Positions 51,254-61,500 of a stretch of DNA of 64,000 bases are shown here, one piece after another. Each line of letters begins with the position of its first letter. The stretch's first letter is position 1. A model generated the notes under the pieces. The model was not told the origin of the DNA, did no database searches, and saw nothing but the letters and a program-made list of their open reading frames with translations. The stretch lies in assembly GCA_019448215.1 (NCBI GenBank), contig CP080408.1:620001-684000 (forward strand), in the 5' to 3' direction. Position numbers and translations under genes: made by a program. This stretch comes from Thalassovita mediterranea. Lineage in GTDB: Bacteria > Pseudomonadota > Alphaproteobacteria > Caulobacterales > Hyphomonadaceae.

Positions 51254-52711
51254 CTAGTCTCCCGGCGCCATGAAACTCGTGCGGTTTCCATGGAGCTCGC
51301 CTGTGGCTGTGTCCTGAAGAAGAAGGGTGAAGTGGTCGCGCCCGCCTGCGGTTTCCTGCGGCACGGTCACGAAGATGCGGTAGCGGTCCACACCATGGGC
51401 TGCGACTGGCAGGAAGATACGGCCTGCCTCAGTGGCTTCGAGACCGATCACTTCCAGCTCAAGCCCATCAATGCCATTGGCTTCAAGGCTCATTTCGCGC
51501 GCCTCGCCGGACTTGTTGACCAGCTTTAGCGTATAGCCGTTGCGGACGTCGCCGTCAGACAGGCGCACATAAGGCGGCGAACGGTCCTTCAGTACGTTGA
51601 CCTCAAATGTGCCTCGATTGAGCAGCCCCCAGGCCATCAGCACCGCAATGGCGACCATCAGCGCCGCGTAAAGCACGGTCCGCGCACGGATCAGGCGGTA
51701 CTGCGCCGGCATGCCCGCTGCGCGCCGCGCAACGGCAATGTCCGTGTCATAAGCAATGAGACCGGTCGGGCGCTCGACCTTCTTCATCATCTCATCGCAG
51801 GCATCGATGCACAGCGCGCAGTGGATACACTCAAGCTGCGCGCCGTCGCGGATATCGATCCCCATCGGGCAGACCTGAACGCACTGCTTGCAGTCAATAC
51901 AGTCACCGCGCCCTTCCCAGCTCTCACCCTTGCGGTGAGGGCCGCGCGGCTCCCCCCGGTCATAGCGATAGGTGACATTGAGGGCGTGCTCATCGGTCAG
52001 TGCGGCCTGGATGCGTGGCCACGGGCATAGATAGGTGCAGACCTGCTCACGCATGGTCCCGGCAAGCGCATAGGTCGTCCCCGTCAGGATGGCCGCAAAC
52101 CAGTAGGCCGAGAGCGGCGCCTCGCCGATAAAGAAGGTCTGCGCGATCATCTGGGCATCATGGAAGTAGAGAATGAACGCGCCGCCCGTCACAAAGGCGA
52201 TCAGCAGCCAGACCGCATGCTTGCCAACCTTCCGCCAGGCCTTGTCGAAACTCATCGGCTTGGCATCGAGCCGCATGCGCGCCGCCCGGTCCCCCTCAAA
52301 CGCCCGTTCAACCCAGATATAGAGGTCGGTCCACACCGTCTGTGGGCAGGCATAGCCGCACCAGACCCGCCCGAACAGCGATGTCACGAGGAACAGGCCA
52401 AGCGCGGCAAGGATCATCAGGCCTGCGAGATAATAGGCCTCCTGCGGCCAGATCTCGATCCCGAAGAAGAAGAACCGCTCACCCGCAAAGTCCGCCAGCA
52501 CCGCCTGGTCAGGAACCCCTGCCCCGCGGTCCCAGCGCAGCCATGGCACCAGGTAATAGATGCCCAGCATCCCCGCCATGGCGACCCATTTCACCGTCCG
52601 GAACTTGCCATGGGCAAGCTTCGGATAGATCTGCTTGCGCTTGGCATAGAGATCCTGCGGCGGAGGGGCCGGTGGCGGAGACTTTGGCGTTATGAGGGTG
52701 ACGCGGCTCAT
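51254..52711 (-). CDS. ccoG: Ferredoxin-like membrane protein CcoG (FixG)
   Basis: A 485-residue membrane protein with about five helices and two 4Fe-4S clusters: CIDCKQCVQVCPMGIDIRDG and CIHCALCIDACDEMM near residues 280-330. Upstream FGRVWCGYACPQTVWTDL is also a family mark, and the C-terminus is an immunoglobulin-like periplasmic domain. CcoG reduces copper for the cbb3 oxidase pathway. First gene of the GHIS assembly block, 11 bp after ccoP. Confidence 0.93.
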   Translation of the reverse strand: MSRVTLITPKSPPPAPPPQDLYAKRKQIYPKLAHGKFRTVKWVAMAGMLGIYYLVPWLRWDRGAGVPDQAVLADFAGERFFFFGIEIWPQEAYYLAGLMILAALGLFLVTSLFGRVWCGYACPQTVWTDLYIWVERAFEGDRAARMRLDAKPMSFDKAWRKVGKHAVWLLIAFVTGGAFILYFHDAQMIAQTFFIGEAPLSAYWFAAILTGTTYALAGTMREQVCTYLCPWPRIQAALTDEHALNVTYRYDRGEPRGPHRKGESWEGRGDCIDCKQCVQVCPMGIDIRDGAQLECIHCALCIDACDEMMKKVERPTGLIAYDTDIAVARRAAGMPAQYRLIRARTVLYAALMVAIAVLMAWGLLNRGTFEVNVLKDRSPPYVRLSDGDVRNGYTLKLVNKSGEAREMSLEANGIDGLELEVIGLEATEAGRIFLPVAAHGVDRYRIFVTVPQETAGGRDHFTLLLQDTATGELHGNRTSFMAPGD

Positions 52712-52722
52712 CGGCTCTGCCC

Positions 52723-53607
52723 CTACTCCCCGCCGCCAAGCGAGTGGACATAGACCGCCAGCGACTTGATCGTGGCCTCGTCGAGACGCTCACCCCAGGC
52801 AGGCATGTGCGCATTGCGGGCGTTGTAGACGGTGTTGTAGACATCGCGGTATTCGCCGCCGAACACCCAGATATCGTCCGTCAGGTTTGGTGCACCGACA
52901 GTGCGGTCGCCGGTCCCGTTGTCGCCGTGGCAGGACGCACATTGTGCAGCATAGATATCGGCGCCGCGATTGCTCGCTGCCTCATCCACCTCGCGGCCAG
53001 ATAGCGACAGGACATGATTGACGACATCGTCGATCTGCTGACGCTCCAGAAGCCGGTCGCGGCCGAAGGCTGGCATAAGGGAGAACCGCGTTTCCGGGTC
53101 TTCTTCATGCCGAATGCCGTGCTGAAGCGTGTACTGGATGCCCTCAAGCGTACCCGACCAGAGCCAGGCATCGTCGGCGAGCGTCGGATAGCCCTTCGCG
53201 CCCCGGCCGCCCGCGCCGTGACAGGTGGCGCAATTGTCCCCAAAGGCGCTCTCGCCAGATGCCATTGCAAACTGCTGCAGCTCACGGTCCGTCTCGATTT
53301 CTTCGAGGCTCGCCGTCAGTAGGGCTGCGCCAGATGCGCTACGCTGCGACCGCAGGCTTTCAACCTGCTCAGCCACCGCGATCCGGTCAGATTGGCCTGC
53401 AAGGCCACGCGTATTGGTGCCAAGACCCGGCAGGGCCGGAATGGCTGGCATGACGACCATATAGCCAATCGAGAAGGCGATGGTGCCGTACCAGATATAG
53501 AGCCACCAGCGGGGGAGCGGGTTGTTCAGCTCCTTGATGCCATCCCATTCGTGGCCCGTGGTCTCTACGCCGGTTGGTTGGTCGATATCCTTGTGGTGTT
53601 CACTCAT
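52723..53607 (-). CDS. ccoP: cbb3 oxidase subunit III, diheme CcoP
   Basis: A 294-residue subunit with an N-terminal membrane helix (WWLYIWYGTIAFSIGYMVV) and two heme-binding motifs, CATCHG and CASCHG, with axial Met in later segments (FSLMPAFG and AHMPAWG). It carries electrons to the catalytic subunit. Its ATG overlaps the end of ccoQ by 8 bp. Confidence 0.94.
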   Translation of the reverse strand: MSEHHKDIDQPTGVETTGHEWDGIKELNNPLPRWWLYIWYGTIAFSIGYMVVMPAIPALPGLGTNTRGLAGQSDRIAVAEQVESLRSQRSASGAALLTASLEEIETDRELQQFAMASGESAFGDNCATCHGAGGRGAKGYPTLADDAWLWSGTLEGIQYTLQHGIRHEEDPETRFSLMPAFGRDRLLERQQIDDVVNHVLSLSGREVDEAASNRGADIYAAQCASCHGDNGTGDRTVGAPNLTDDIWVFGGEYRDVYNTVYNARNAHMPAWGERLDEATIKSLAVYVHSLGGGE

Positions 53608-53761
53608 CTCCCGGCTCCCGGTCTGAAAGTGGAAGGCTTGCCGCCTTGTCGAATTTCTTCTGGTTTTTGGGCCAGAGCGCGTAGGCCAGAACGGCGGCGA
53701 AAATCGCCACGAAGTAGATCAGGCCGCCGGTCTGGGCGAAGCTGGACAGTCGTTCGTACAT
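53600..53761 (-). CDS. ccoQ: cbb3 oxidase subunit CcoQ
   Basis: A 53-residue protein reading MYERLSSFAQTGGLIYFVAI, one membrane segment, then ALWPKNQKKFDKAASLPL, the typical CcoQ form. It stabilises the interaction of CcoP with the core. It lies 12 bp after ccoO and overlaps ccoP by 8 bp. Confidence 0.92.
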   Translation of the reverse strand: MYERLSSFAQTGGLIYFVAIFAAVLAYALWPKNQKKFDKAASLPLSDREPGDE

Positions 53762-53773
53762 GTCACTTTCCCC

Positions 53774-54541
53774 CTAGCGCGCGTTCATCAGGTCTTCGGC
53801 TTCGTAGGTGGAGAAATCCACCAGCGTGCCGGTCATCTGCAGGTAGGCGACGAGCGCATCCATCTCGGTGATCCGGTCTGGATCCTGGTCGAAGTCGCGG
53901 ATCTGGACGGTGCCTTCGCGGCCGGATGCTTCGGTGTAGCGAGCCACCAGCGCGTCCTGCTCATCGAAATAGATGTCGGGGTCCACCTGGGCCCGAAGGT
54001 CCATGCTGGCATTCTCGATCATCTCGTCGGTGTAGGGAACGCCGACCGCACGAAGCGCTTTCAGGTCATCCTGGATATTGCGGAAGTCGAGCGACTTCTC
54101 TGCCAGGAAGGCATAGGGCGGCATGATCGATTCCGGCACCAGGGCACGCGGGTCGATCAGGTGATCGACATGCCATTCGTCGGAATACTTGCCGCCGACG
54201 CGGGCAAGGTCAGGCCCCGTCCGCTTCGAGCCCCACTGGAACGGGTGGTCGTACATCGACTCTGCCGCCAGAGAGTAGTGGCCATAGCGCTCCACCTCGT
54301 CGCGCAGCGGGCGCACCATCTGGCTGTGGCAGACATAGCAGCCCTCGCGCAGATAGATGTTCCGGCCAGCCACTTCGAGCGGGGTGTAGGGGCGCATGCC
54401 TTCCACCTTCTCGATGGTGTTCTCCATGTAGAAGAGCGGTGCCATCTGGATAAGCCCACCGATCGAGACCGTGATCAGGATGCCGATCGTCAGGATGAGC
54501 GAGTGGCGTTCGAACACGCCGTGTTTGTTGAGCAGTCCCAT
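53774..54541 (-). CDS. ccoO: cbb3 oxidase subunit II, monoheme CcoO
   Basis: A 255-residue subunit with an N-terminal anchor ([23 protein letters not shown]) and a heme c motif in [48 protein letters not shown] is the subunit signature. It passes electrons from CcoP to CcoN. 14 bp after ccoN. Confidence 0.95.
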   Translation of the reverse strand: MGLLNKHGVFERHSLILTIGILITVSIGGLIQMAPLFYMENTIEKVEGMRPYTPLEVAGRNIYLREGCYVCHSQMVRPLRDEVERYGHYSLAAESMYDHPFQWGSKRTGPDLARVGGKYSDEWHVDHLIDPRALVPESIMPPYAFLAEKSLDFRNIQDDLKALRAVGVPYTDEMIENASMDLRAQVDPDIYFDEQDALVARYTEASGREGTVQIRDFDQDPDRITEMDALVAYLQMTGTLVDFSTYEAEDLMNAR

Positions 54542-54555
54542 TGTTCTCGACGCTC

Positions 54556-56235
54556 CTATTCGGCCGGCTGCAGCTCAGCGGCTGCCGGTGGTTGGCTTAC
54601 GGGATTTGCATCGGCGGGCTGGTTGATGCGCTCATGGCCCATCGCGGTCCGGATCAGGTTGTAGGACATGATCACAGCGCCGCTGAGGTAGAGCAGGCCG
54701 CCCACCATGCGGATGATGTAGCTGATATGCTTGGCCTCGACCGTTTCCACGAAGCTGTATTCGAGGAAGCCGAAGTCGTTATAGGCGCGCCACATCAGGC
54801 CTTCCATGATGCCCGCGAACCACATCGACACGATGTAGAAGACGATACCGATCGTCGCGAGCCAGAAGTGCCACTCGACCAGCGCCATCGAGTAGAGGCT
54901 CTTGCGCTTGTACAGCCACTGGGTGAGGCAGTAGAGCGCCCCGAAGGAGATGAAGCCAACCCAGCCGAGTGCACCGGAATGCACGTGGCCAATGCCCCAT
55001 TCTGTATAGTGGCTGAGCGAGTTCACCGCCCGCACCGACATGAGGGGGCCTTCGAAGGTCGACATGCCATAGAAGGCGAGCGAGACGACCATCATGCGGA
55101 CCACAGGGTCGGTGCGAAGCTTGTCCCAGGCGCCCGACAGGGTCATCACGCCGTTGATCATGCCGCCCCAGCTTGGCATCCACAGCATGATCGAGAAGGT
55201 CATGCCGAGGGTCTGCGCCCACTGCGGAAGAGCGGTGTAGTGAAGGTGGTGCGGACCTGCCCAGATATAGATGAAGATCAGCGACCAGAAGTGCACGATC
55301 GACAGGCGGTAGGAATAGACTGGCCGGTCCACGCGCTTCGGAATGTAATAATACATGATGGCGAGGAAGCCGGTCGTCAGGAAGAAGCCGACAGCATTGT
55401 GGCCATACCACCACTGGGTCAGCGCATCCTGCACGCCCGCGAACAGCTGATAGCTCTTCGACGATCCGAGCGAGACCGGCAACGAAAGGTTGTTCACGAT
55501 GTGCAGCATCGCGATGGTCACGATGAAGGACAGGTAGAACCAGTTTGCCACATAGATATGCGGCTCTTTCCGCTTCCAGAGCGTGCCGAGGAAGATGATG
55601 AGATAGGCGACCCAGACGATGGTCAGCCAGAGGTCGGCATACCATTCTGGTTCGGCATATTCCTTCGACTGGGTAATGCCCATCAGATAGCCGGTCGCGG
55701 CGATCACGATGAAAAGCTGATAGCCCCAGAAGACGAACCAGGGCCACATGCCGCCGAACAGGCGCGCGCGGGTGGTGCGCTGGACGACGTGGAAGCTGGT
55801 GGCGAGAAGGACGTTGCCACCGAAGGCAAAGATCACGGCCGACGTATGGAGCGGACGTAGCCTGCCAAAGTTCGTCCAGCCGAGCTCCTCAACATAGAAG
55901 AGATTTGGCCAGGTCAGCTGACACGCGATGAGAACGCCGACCAGAAGGCCTGCGAGCCCCCAGAACATGGCAGCGGCCACACCGAATTTGACGAGCGTGT
56001 CCTCATACTGGGTCTCATCAAAGGGATTGCGGTCGCCGAGCTTGCCGGCCCAGAGCGCAATCCCCACCAGCCAGGCGATGATTGCGGAAAAGAACAGGAG
56101 CGCGTGAACGCCCATCAGATTGTCTGCTGCGTTACCGGCGATCAGGATCGCCAGGACAGCGAAGACGCAAAGGAAGGCCGACACCATTCCGGTGCTGCTG
56201 TCCCTTGCCCCTCTCTTAAGGATGCTGGTGCTCAA
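54556..56235 (-). CDS. ccoN: cbb3 oxidase catalytic subunit I, CcoN
   Basis: A 559-residue heme-copper oxidase subunit with about 12-14 membrane helices. Conserved segments include [24 protein letters not shown] (heme ligand), [26 protein letters not shown] with the CuB His and the Tyr of this class, and [18 protein letters not shown]. It reduces oxygen with high affinity. The start TTG 56235 is favoured by GAGGGGTAGG about eight bases upstream; an ATG 48 bases downstream would shorten the N-terminus. First gene of the minus-strand ccoNOQP-GHIS block and divergent from the 87-residue gene and fixL. Confidence 0.94.
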   Translation of the reverse strand: MSTSILKRGARDSSTGMVSAFLCVFAVLAILIAGNAADNLMGVHALLFFSAIIAWLVGIALWAGKLGDRNPFDETQYEDTLVKFGVAAAMFWGLAGLLVGVLIACQLTWPNLFYVEELGWTNFGRLRPLHTSAVIFAFGGNVLLATSFHVVQRTTRARLFGGMWPWFVFWGYQLFIVIAATGYLMGITQSKEYAEPEWYADLWLTIVWVAYLIIFLGTLWKRKEPHIYVANWFYLSFIVTIAMLHIVNNLSLPVSLGSSKSYQLFAGVQDALTQWWYGHNAVGFFLTTGFLAIMYYYIPKRVDRPVYSYRLSIVHFWSLIFIYIWAGPHHLHYTALPQWAQTLGMTFSIMLWMPSWGGMINGVMTLSGAWDKLRTDPVVRMMVVSLAFYGMSTFEGPLMSVRAVNSLSHYTEWGIGHVHSGALGWVGFISFGALYCLTQWLYKRKSLYSMALVEWHFWLATIGIVFYIVSMWFAGIMEGLMWRAYNDFGFLEYSFVETVEAKHISYIIRMVGGLLYLSGAVIMSYNLIRTAMGHERINQPADANPVSQPPAAAELQPAE

Positions 56236-56299
56236 TTTGCCTACCCCTCAACATTCAGACGCCACCAGAAGCGGCGGCTGTCTCATCATGGCTGAGGGA

Positions 56300-56343
56300 T
56301 TACGTAAGGACCGGGATGTCCGGTATACGGGCTCATACGTATG
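56300..56343. promoter_or_regulatory. Two TACGTA palindromes in the cco/fixL divergent region
   Basis: TTACGTAA (56300-56307) and CATACGTATG (56334-56343), both perfect palindromes, lie 65-108 bp upstream of ccoN and before the small gene at 56394. They resemble reported FixJ targets (GTA-rich half-sites) but the match is loose. No TTGAT-N4-ATCAA FNR/FixK box was seen in this region. Confidence 0.4.
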
Positions 56344-56393
56344 GGCCAGCCTGTCGCAGACACAGTAGGTTGCGGGCAATAGGAGGCCCCCGC

Positions 56394-56657
56394 ATGAACC
56401 GTGTCATCATCTTCACCGTCGGGTTGGCCATTGCGATGATCGCGTGGCCGCAAGTCCAGTCGCATCACCTGCGCAGTGAATTGCTGCCGCTTGCCTGGTG
56501 CTCGTCGTCAGGCCAGGCGCCAGGCACGCAAAGCCTTTTCGGCATGCATTGCGTTTGGTGTCCGGTCTTCGTCTCCGGTATCGCCGTCATGATCGTCAGC
56601 CCGTTCCTTCAGCATGCGCGCATGCTGATGCAGCGGCTGGCCCGGGTCATGCCATGA
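56394..56657 (+). CDS. Small cysteine-containing membrane protein, 87 residues
   Basis: An 87-residue protein with a very good AGGAGG ribosome-binding site (56381-56386) eight bases before the ATG. The N-terminus MNRVIIFTVGLAIAMIAWPQV is a membrane segment or signal anchor; a periplasmic-looking part holds LAWCSSSG, then MHCVWCPVFVSGIAVMIVSPFL, giving a C-x2-C pair next to a second helix, with three histidines nearby (SHH, MHC). Family unknown to me. Its place between ccoN and fixL, behind the candidate FixJ sites, suggests a role linked to cbb3 oxidase or to metal or redox handling. Confidence 0.65.
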   Translation: MNRVIIFTVGLAIAMIAWPQVQSHHLRSELLPLAWCSSSGQAPGTQSLFGMHCVWCPVFVSGIAVMIVSPFLQHARMLMQRLARVMP

Positions 56658-56771
56658 GAAATCAGCACCTGCCGTCACGCTACTTGTTGACCTCCCGGCC
56701 CTGCCTGTCGCATTGCGAATGTGCAGACGGACGGGGTGTGAACACTGAAAAGCCGGGACCAGATCTACGAT

Positions 56772-57896
56772 ATGGCGGAGATGGACGTTGACGCGCTCCA
56801 TCAGCACTTCCGGTCCATCCTCCAATCGGTGCCGGATGCCATGGTCGTCATCAACGACGCCGGGATCATCACGGCTGTCAGCAAGGCGGCAGAGACCCTG
56901 TTCGGCTATGAAGTGGACCAGCTGCTCGGCCGCAATGTCAGCATCCTCATGTCGCCCACCGACAAGTCGCAGCATGACGGCTATATCTCGCGCTATCTTC
57001 GCACAGGCGAGCGCCGCATCATCGGCATCGGTCGCACGGTCACGGCAAGGCGCGCAGACGGCTCCCTGTTTCCGATCGACCTCAAGATCGGCGAAGCCAA
57101 GATCGGCGATCACTATCTCTTCACGGCATTCATGCGGGACCTGACCGAGCAGCGGCGCAATGAAACGCGCATGAAGGCCCTGCAGGCCGAGCTCGTCCAT
57201 TTCTCGAGATTGAGCTCGGTTGGGACGATGGCATCTGCCCTCGCGCATGAGCTGAACCAGCCGCTCACCGTCGTGACCAATTACCTTGAAGCGGCCCGCG
57301 ACATGCTCGACGCGCCGGACGAAGAAACCATGAAGATGGTGCAGGAAGCGCTGAACGAAGCGGCGAAGCAGTCTGTTCGTGCAGGCCAGATCGTCCGGAA
57401 GCTTCGAGATTATGTCTCTCGCGGCGAAGTCGAGAAGCGTCCGACAGATCTCGTCCCACTGCTCGGCGACGCCGTCGCCCTCGTCCAGACCGAAATGAGC
57501 ACAGCAACAGGTGCCATCTCGGTCAGCGTGGCGGAAAGCACGCCGCATGTGATGATCGACCCGATCCAGATCCAGCAGGTCATTATCAACATCGTGCGCA
57601 ACGCCATTGAAGCGATGGGGACGCAAATCGATCCGAAGATCGAAATCCGCGCAATGATCGGCGGCAACGGCATGGTGCTCGTCACCATCGAAGATAATGG
57701 CCCCGGTATCGACCGGGAGGTGTCCGAACACCTCTTCCGCCCGCTTGCCAGTTCCAAGTCCACGGGCATGGGCCTTGGCCTCTCCATCTGCCGCACCATT
57801 GTCGAAGCGCATGGCGGCACCATCGAGGCAATGCCCGCAGGCGACACGGGAACGCGTTTCGCCTTCACGCTTGAACCTGTAGAAACTGACGCATGA
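56772..57896 (+). CDS. fixL: Oxygen-sensing heme-PAS histidine kinase FixL
   Basis: A 374-residue soluble kinase. Residues 10-130 form a PAS domain very close to the heme PAS of rhizobial FixL: FRSILQSVPDAMVVI, SRYLRTGERRIIGIGR, PIDLKIGEAK, FTAFMRDLTEQ. The axial histidine (His200 in Bradyrhizobium) is His68 in SQHDGYISRY and the oxygen-contact arginine (Arg220) is Arg88, with identical spacing, so heme-based oxygen sensing is expected. The kinase part has phospho-acceptor His159 in ALAHELNQPLT, then IIVNIVRNAIEAM-like N box (INIVRNAIEAM), EDNGPG and GMGLGLSICRTIVEAHGG. No membrane anchor is present, unlike Sinorhizobium FixL. Overlaps fixJ by ATGA. Confidence 0.93.
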   Translation: MAEMDVDALHQHFRSILQSVPDAMVVINDAGIITAVSKAAETLFGYEVDQLLGRNVSILMSPTDKSQHDGYISRYLRTGERRIIGIGRTVTARRADGSLFPIDLKIGEAKIGDHYLFTAFMRDLTEQRRNETRMKALQAELVHFSRLSSVGTMASALAHELNQPLTVVTNYLEAARDMLDAPDEETMKMVQEALNEAAKQSVRAGQIVRKLRDYVSRGEVEKRPTDLVPLLGDAVALVQTEMSTATGAISVSVAESTPHVMIDPIQIQQVIINIVRNAIEAMGTQIDPKIEIRAMIGGNGMVLVTIEDNGPGIDREVSEHLFRPLASSKSTGMGLGLSICRTIVEAHGGTIEAMPAGDTGTRFAFTLEPVETDA

Positions 57897-58519
57897 CCGA
57901 TTCAGAAAAGCCGCTCGTCCACCTCGTCGACGATGACGAGGCTATCCGCCATTCCGCCAGCTTCATGCTGCGCCTCGCAGGCTACCGCGTGCAGACCCAT
58001 CCGGACGGGGTGAGCTTTCTGGCAAAGCTCGACGATCTGGAATCAGGCTGCGTGCTTCTCGACGTCCAGATGCCGCAGATGAATGGCCTCGCGGTTCAAA
58101 AAGCCCTTAATGAGCGCGGCTGCGAAATGCCGATCATCGTCCTCACCGGACATGGCGACGTGTCCGTCGCAGTGCAGGCCATGAAGGCGGGCGCGGTCAA
58201 CTTCGTCGAAAAGCCTTATGAAAAGCAGGTCCTGCTTCAGGCGATCAATGAGGGGTTCGAACACCTCGACAGTCTCCACCAGGGCGCGGTCCAGAAGGCC
58301 GAGGCTGAAAAGCGCCTCGCACATCTCAGCCCGCGTGAACGCGACATCCTTGATGGCCTCGTCGACGGGCTGACCAATAAGGGTATCGCCAACTCACTCG
58401 ATATCTCACCGCGCACGGTGGAAATCCACCGCGCCAACATGATGGACAAGCTTGGCGTGGACAGCCTTTCTGCCGCCCTTCGTATCGCTTTCGCCGCCGG
58501 GCTCGGCGCCAGCAGCTAG
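57893..58519 (+). CDS. fixJ: Response regulator FixJ
   Basis: A 208-residue regulator with a receiver domain (DDDE at residues 13-16, phospho-acceptor Asp57 in CVLLDVQMPQMNG, lysine in FVEKPYE) and a LuxR-type helix-turn-helix (LSPRERDILDGLVDGLTNKGIA and ISPRTVEIHRANMMDKL). It is the partner of FixL and activates microaerobic genes. With ccoN divergent nearby and no fixK in the window, direct control of the cco block is possible. It is convergent with the large autotransporter gene, 12 bp from its stop. Confidence 0.93.
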   Translation: MTDSEKPLVHLVDDDEAIRHSASFMLRLAGYRVQTHPDGVSFLAKLDDLESGCVLLDVQMPQMNGLAVQKALNERGCEMPIIVLTGHGDVSVAVQAMKAGAVNFVEKPYEKQVLLQAINEGFEHLDSLHQGAVQKAEAEKRLAHLSPRERDILDGLVDGLTNKGIANSLDISPRTVEIHRANMMDKLGVDSLSAALRIAFAAGLGASS

Positions 58520-58531
58520 GCGACTTGCAGA

Positions 58532-61500
58532 CTACCAGCTAGTCCGCATTTCGCCGCCGCCGCAGCCAGACTGGCTTGCGAAGGCGCTATGCACACCGCC
58601 GCCCGGCACATCACAGCGTCCGCCCATGCCCATACCGGCCGGACCGAAGGCCATCTGCTGGATGCCTTGCGCCAGCCCGCCTGACCCGAATGGCACACGG
58701 ATCTCAAGCCGCGCCGTCTCCGCCCGGAAATCTCCGGCGCCCACACCTGCGATCCCAACCTCAAGACGCACCAGAGGGCCCCACTTGGTCTGTGTCGCCA
58801 CGCCAATCCGCGCATCGGCACGAAGGTCGGTTTCATCGCTGCTCAGGAAGCCGCTCTCAGTCAGCAGGTCAGCGCTGTCATAGTCCCAGATGGCATCGAG
58901 GCGGCCGCTCAGCTGTAACCAGCCGCCATCCCGGAACTCATTGCGCCACGCCACTTCAGGCCCCGCCCGGAAGCGGCCGAGGCTGATATCCTGCGACGGG
59001 ATCTTGATACCAAGGCTGTCGAGATAGGCAGACTGGGTTTCCTTATACTGGGTGATGCCTGCCTGCGGACGAACCGTCCAAGGTCCAGAGCGAAGCTCGC
59101 CGGTCACATTGGCCTGAACCATGATGCGCTGGGTATCAAAGTCATCACTATAGAGGCCAAGCGGGTTCACGCGGTTATCCGACTCACCGAACATGGCGAG
59201 GCCATCGACAGTCAGGCTGTCCTTCACACGCCAGACGGCATAGGGACCCGCCATCCAGCCATTGCCCTGCACCTGCGCCCCCCGCACAGCGCCAGCATCG
59301 GTGAAGACTTCGCGCGCCTCATCCTCCATCCAGTCATACTGGGCCATCGCACCAATGATCAGGTCGTCACCGAGGAGGTAGTCCACGCCGAGTTGCACAG
59401 CGGCAAAGTCGGTCTTTGACCGCTCACCGGCCCGGTCATCGCGCACACCGGACGCTTCAGCCGCCAGCCAGATGTCCCAACCGTCGAGGAACGGCGCATC
59501 CGAATTGCCGAACCGCGCGCCGCTATCAGCCTCCTCAGCGGCGACGGCGTTGCGGGCGCCAGCCAGAGAGACACTGAAGTCCATCTGGTAGAACCCCGCC
59601 CCCGACGCGTTGGCCGACATGCCGCCCCGCTGGGCCGAATTGCGCTCAGCAAAGCGGCGCGACAGCTCTGGCGCAGCGTCGATGATGCGGTCAGCCCGGC
59701 GGAACAGGAAGTTGCGGATCGCGCGCTGGGTCGCCAGCCTTACGGCATCCTCATCGCGCACATTCTCAAACACGCAGACTATGCTCTCGCCCGGGTCGAC
59801 ATCCACGGTCGCCGTGTCGGTGACCGGGTCATAGCGCGTCGCGCCGTCCAGATCGCCCGAGCAGTTGAAGGCCTCCACCCGCCAGCCCGGAGGCGCGGTC
59901 TGGGTGATGTCATAGCTGCCGAACAGGATGTCGCCGCTGCCCGCACTCGCCCGGTTATTGCTCGTCGACAGGGTCAGATTATTGAATGCCGGCACGTCGG
60001 AAACATAGGTAAAGCTCGCTTCACCAGACGGCCCCGGCGGCGTCGTCGCGATCAGCTGGACATTGCCGAAACGCTCCTGCACGGCGACATTCACCGGCAG
60101 CTCCACCAGGATCGTGCCCGGCCGAAGGCCCACGCCAACCGCGCCGCCACCGCCCGACTGGACTGGCTGACCATCAGCGCCGCCAAGCGAAGCGAAGGCA
60201 ACAGGCGCATCGCCCACCGTCACAGTAACCGTGCCGACATAGTCGCCCGCGCCGAGGCTGTTCACCTCATCATTGAGGCTGACCGACAGGTCGAACGTAC
60301 CAAGCGGTGAGATCGTGCCCGATAGCGGCGTCACCGTGATCCACGGCACATCGACCTGCACCGTGAACGGAAGTGGCGCGCTGCCCGGATTGGAGATGGT
60401 TGCAACCGTCGCCGCCTGTTCAGGGTCAGCAATGTCGGAACTCAGGTCGATGACCACTTCAGGAATTTCGGAAACAGCGGCCAGAGACACACTCGCCTCA
60501 AGGCTATCATTGCCCGCCGCGTCGACACCCGCCGCTGCCGCGACCGCAATGCTGACGGTCCCTGGCGCCGATGGCGTGATCAGCGCCGTATAGACCGATC
60601 CGCTGGTCGCCGCGAAATTGCTCGCCGCTGCATTCCCGAGGACGATATCCGCCAGCTCGAAACCCGTCACATCCTCGGTGAAGGTAAAGGTCGCGGTGAA
60701 CGCCCCCGTTGTTTCGGCATCCGGGAAAGTGATGGAGAGACCCGGCGGCGTTGCGTCAGCAAGGATTGAGAATTGAGCCGCCACCTTGTTGCCATTCCCG
60801 GCCGCATCCGTTGCCACATCCGCCGCAATGTCGAGCGTAACGGCGCCATCGGCCGCCGGCGTGACATCAGCGGTGAAAACCTTCGCGCTCGTCGAGGCAA
60901 AACTGGCGAGCGTCCCATTTGCGACCGTGACATCTTCAGCGGCAAAACCGGTCACGTATTCGTTGAAGGTGAAGGTGACCGGGAAAGACCCGGGCACAGG
61001 GCCGGCAGCGGTGCTGGAGATCACGATCGACGGCCCGATGGAGTCATTGTCCAGGACGATCTGGTTATTGTTGGTCCCGGTCGGGGTTTTGATGATGAGC
61101 GCATTGCCCGCGGCGTCCAGCAACTGGACCGCATCTGCGACAGTCAGCGTCACCGTCCCATTCAACTCGGCAAGGTCGCCGCCCGCCAAGGTCAGCCTGT
61201 AATAGTCGGCACTGATAGGCTCGAGGCTGAGCGTTGCCGAAGTGCCAGCGACACTGAAGTCAGCCGCACCGACTGACGCGCCGTCCATTGGCTCGCTGAA
61301 ACGCACGCCCCAGGCCAGCGTGTCGGCATCGGTCGGGCTTTGCGTCCCTTCGAAAAGGTCGATGCTGGTGATGGTCGGCGCCGTATTGTCCAGCGTATAG
61401 CTGTTCTCATTCGTGCCTGACGGCTCACCGCTCAGCAGCGGGTTGCCGAACTCGTCGGTTGAGCCGGCCTTCATGGTGATCGTGACCGGGCCGTTGACGC

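Noticed and set aside
54541-55860. 439-codon plus-strand open frame
   Set aside because: Antisense to ccoN, rich in His/Arg/Asp as expected from mirrored membrane-protein codons.
56508-57812. 434-codon minus-strand open frame
   Set aside because: Antisense to fixL and the 87-residue gene; fixL has complete kinase motifs.
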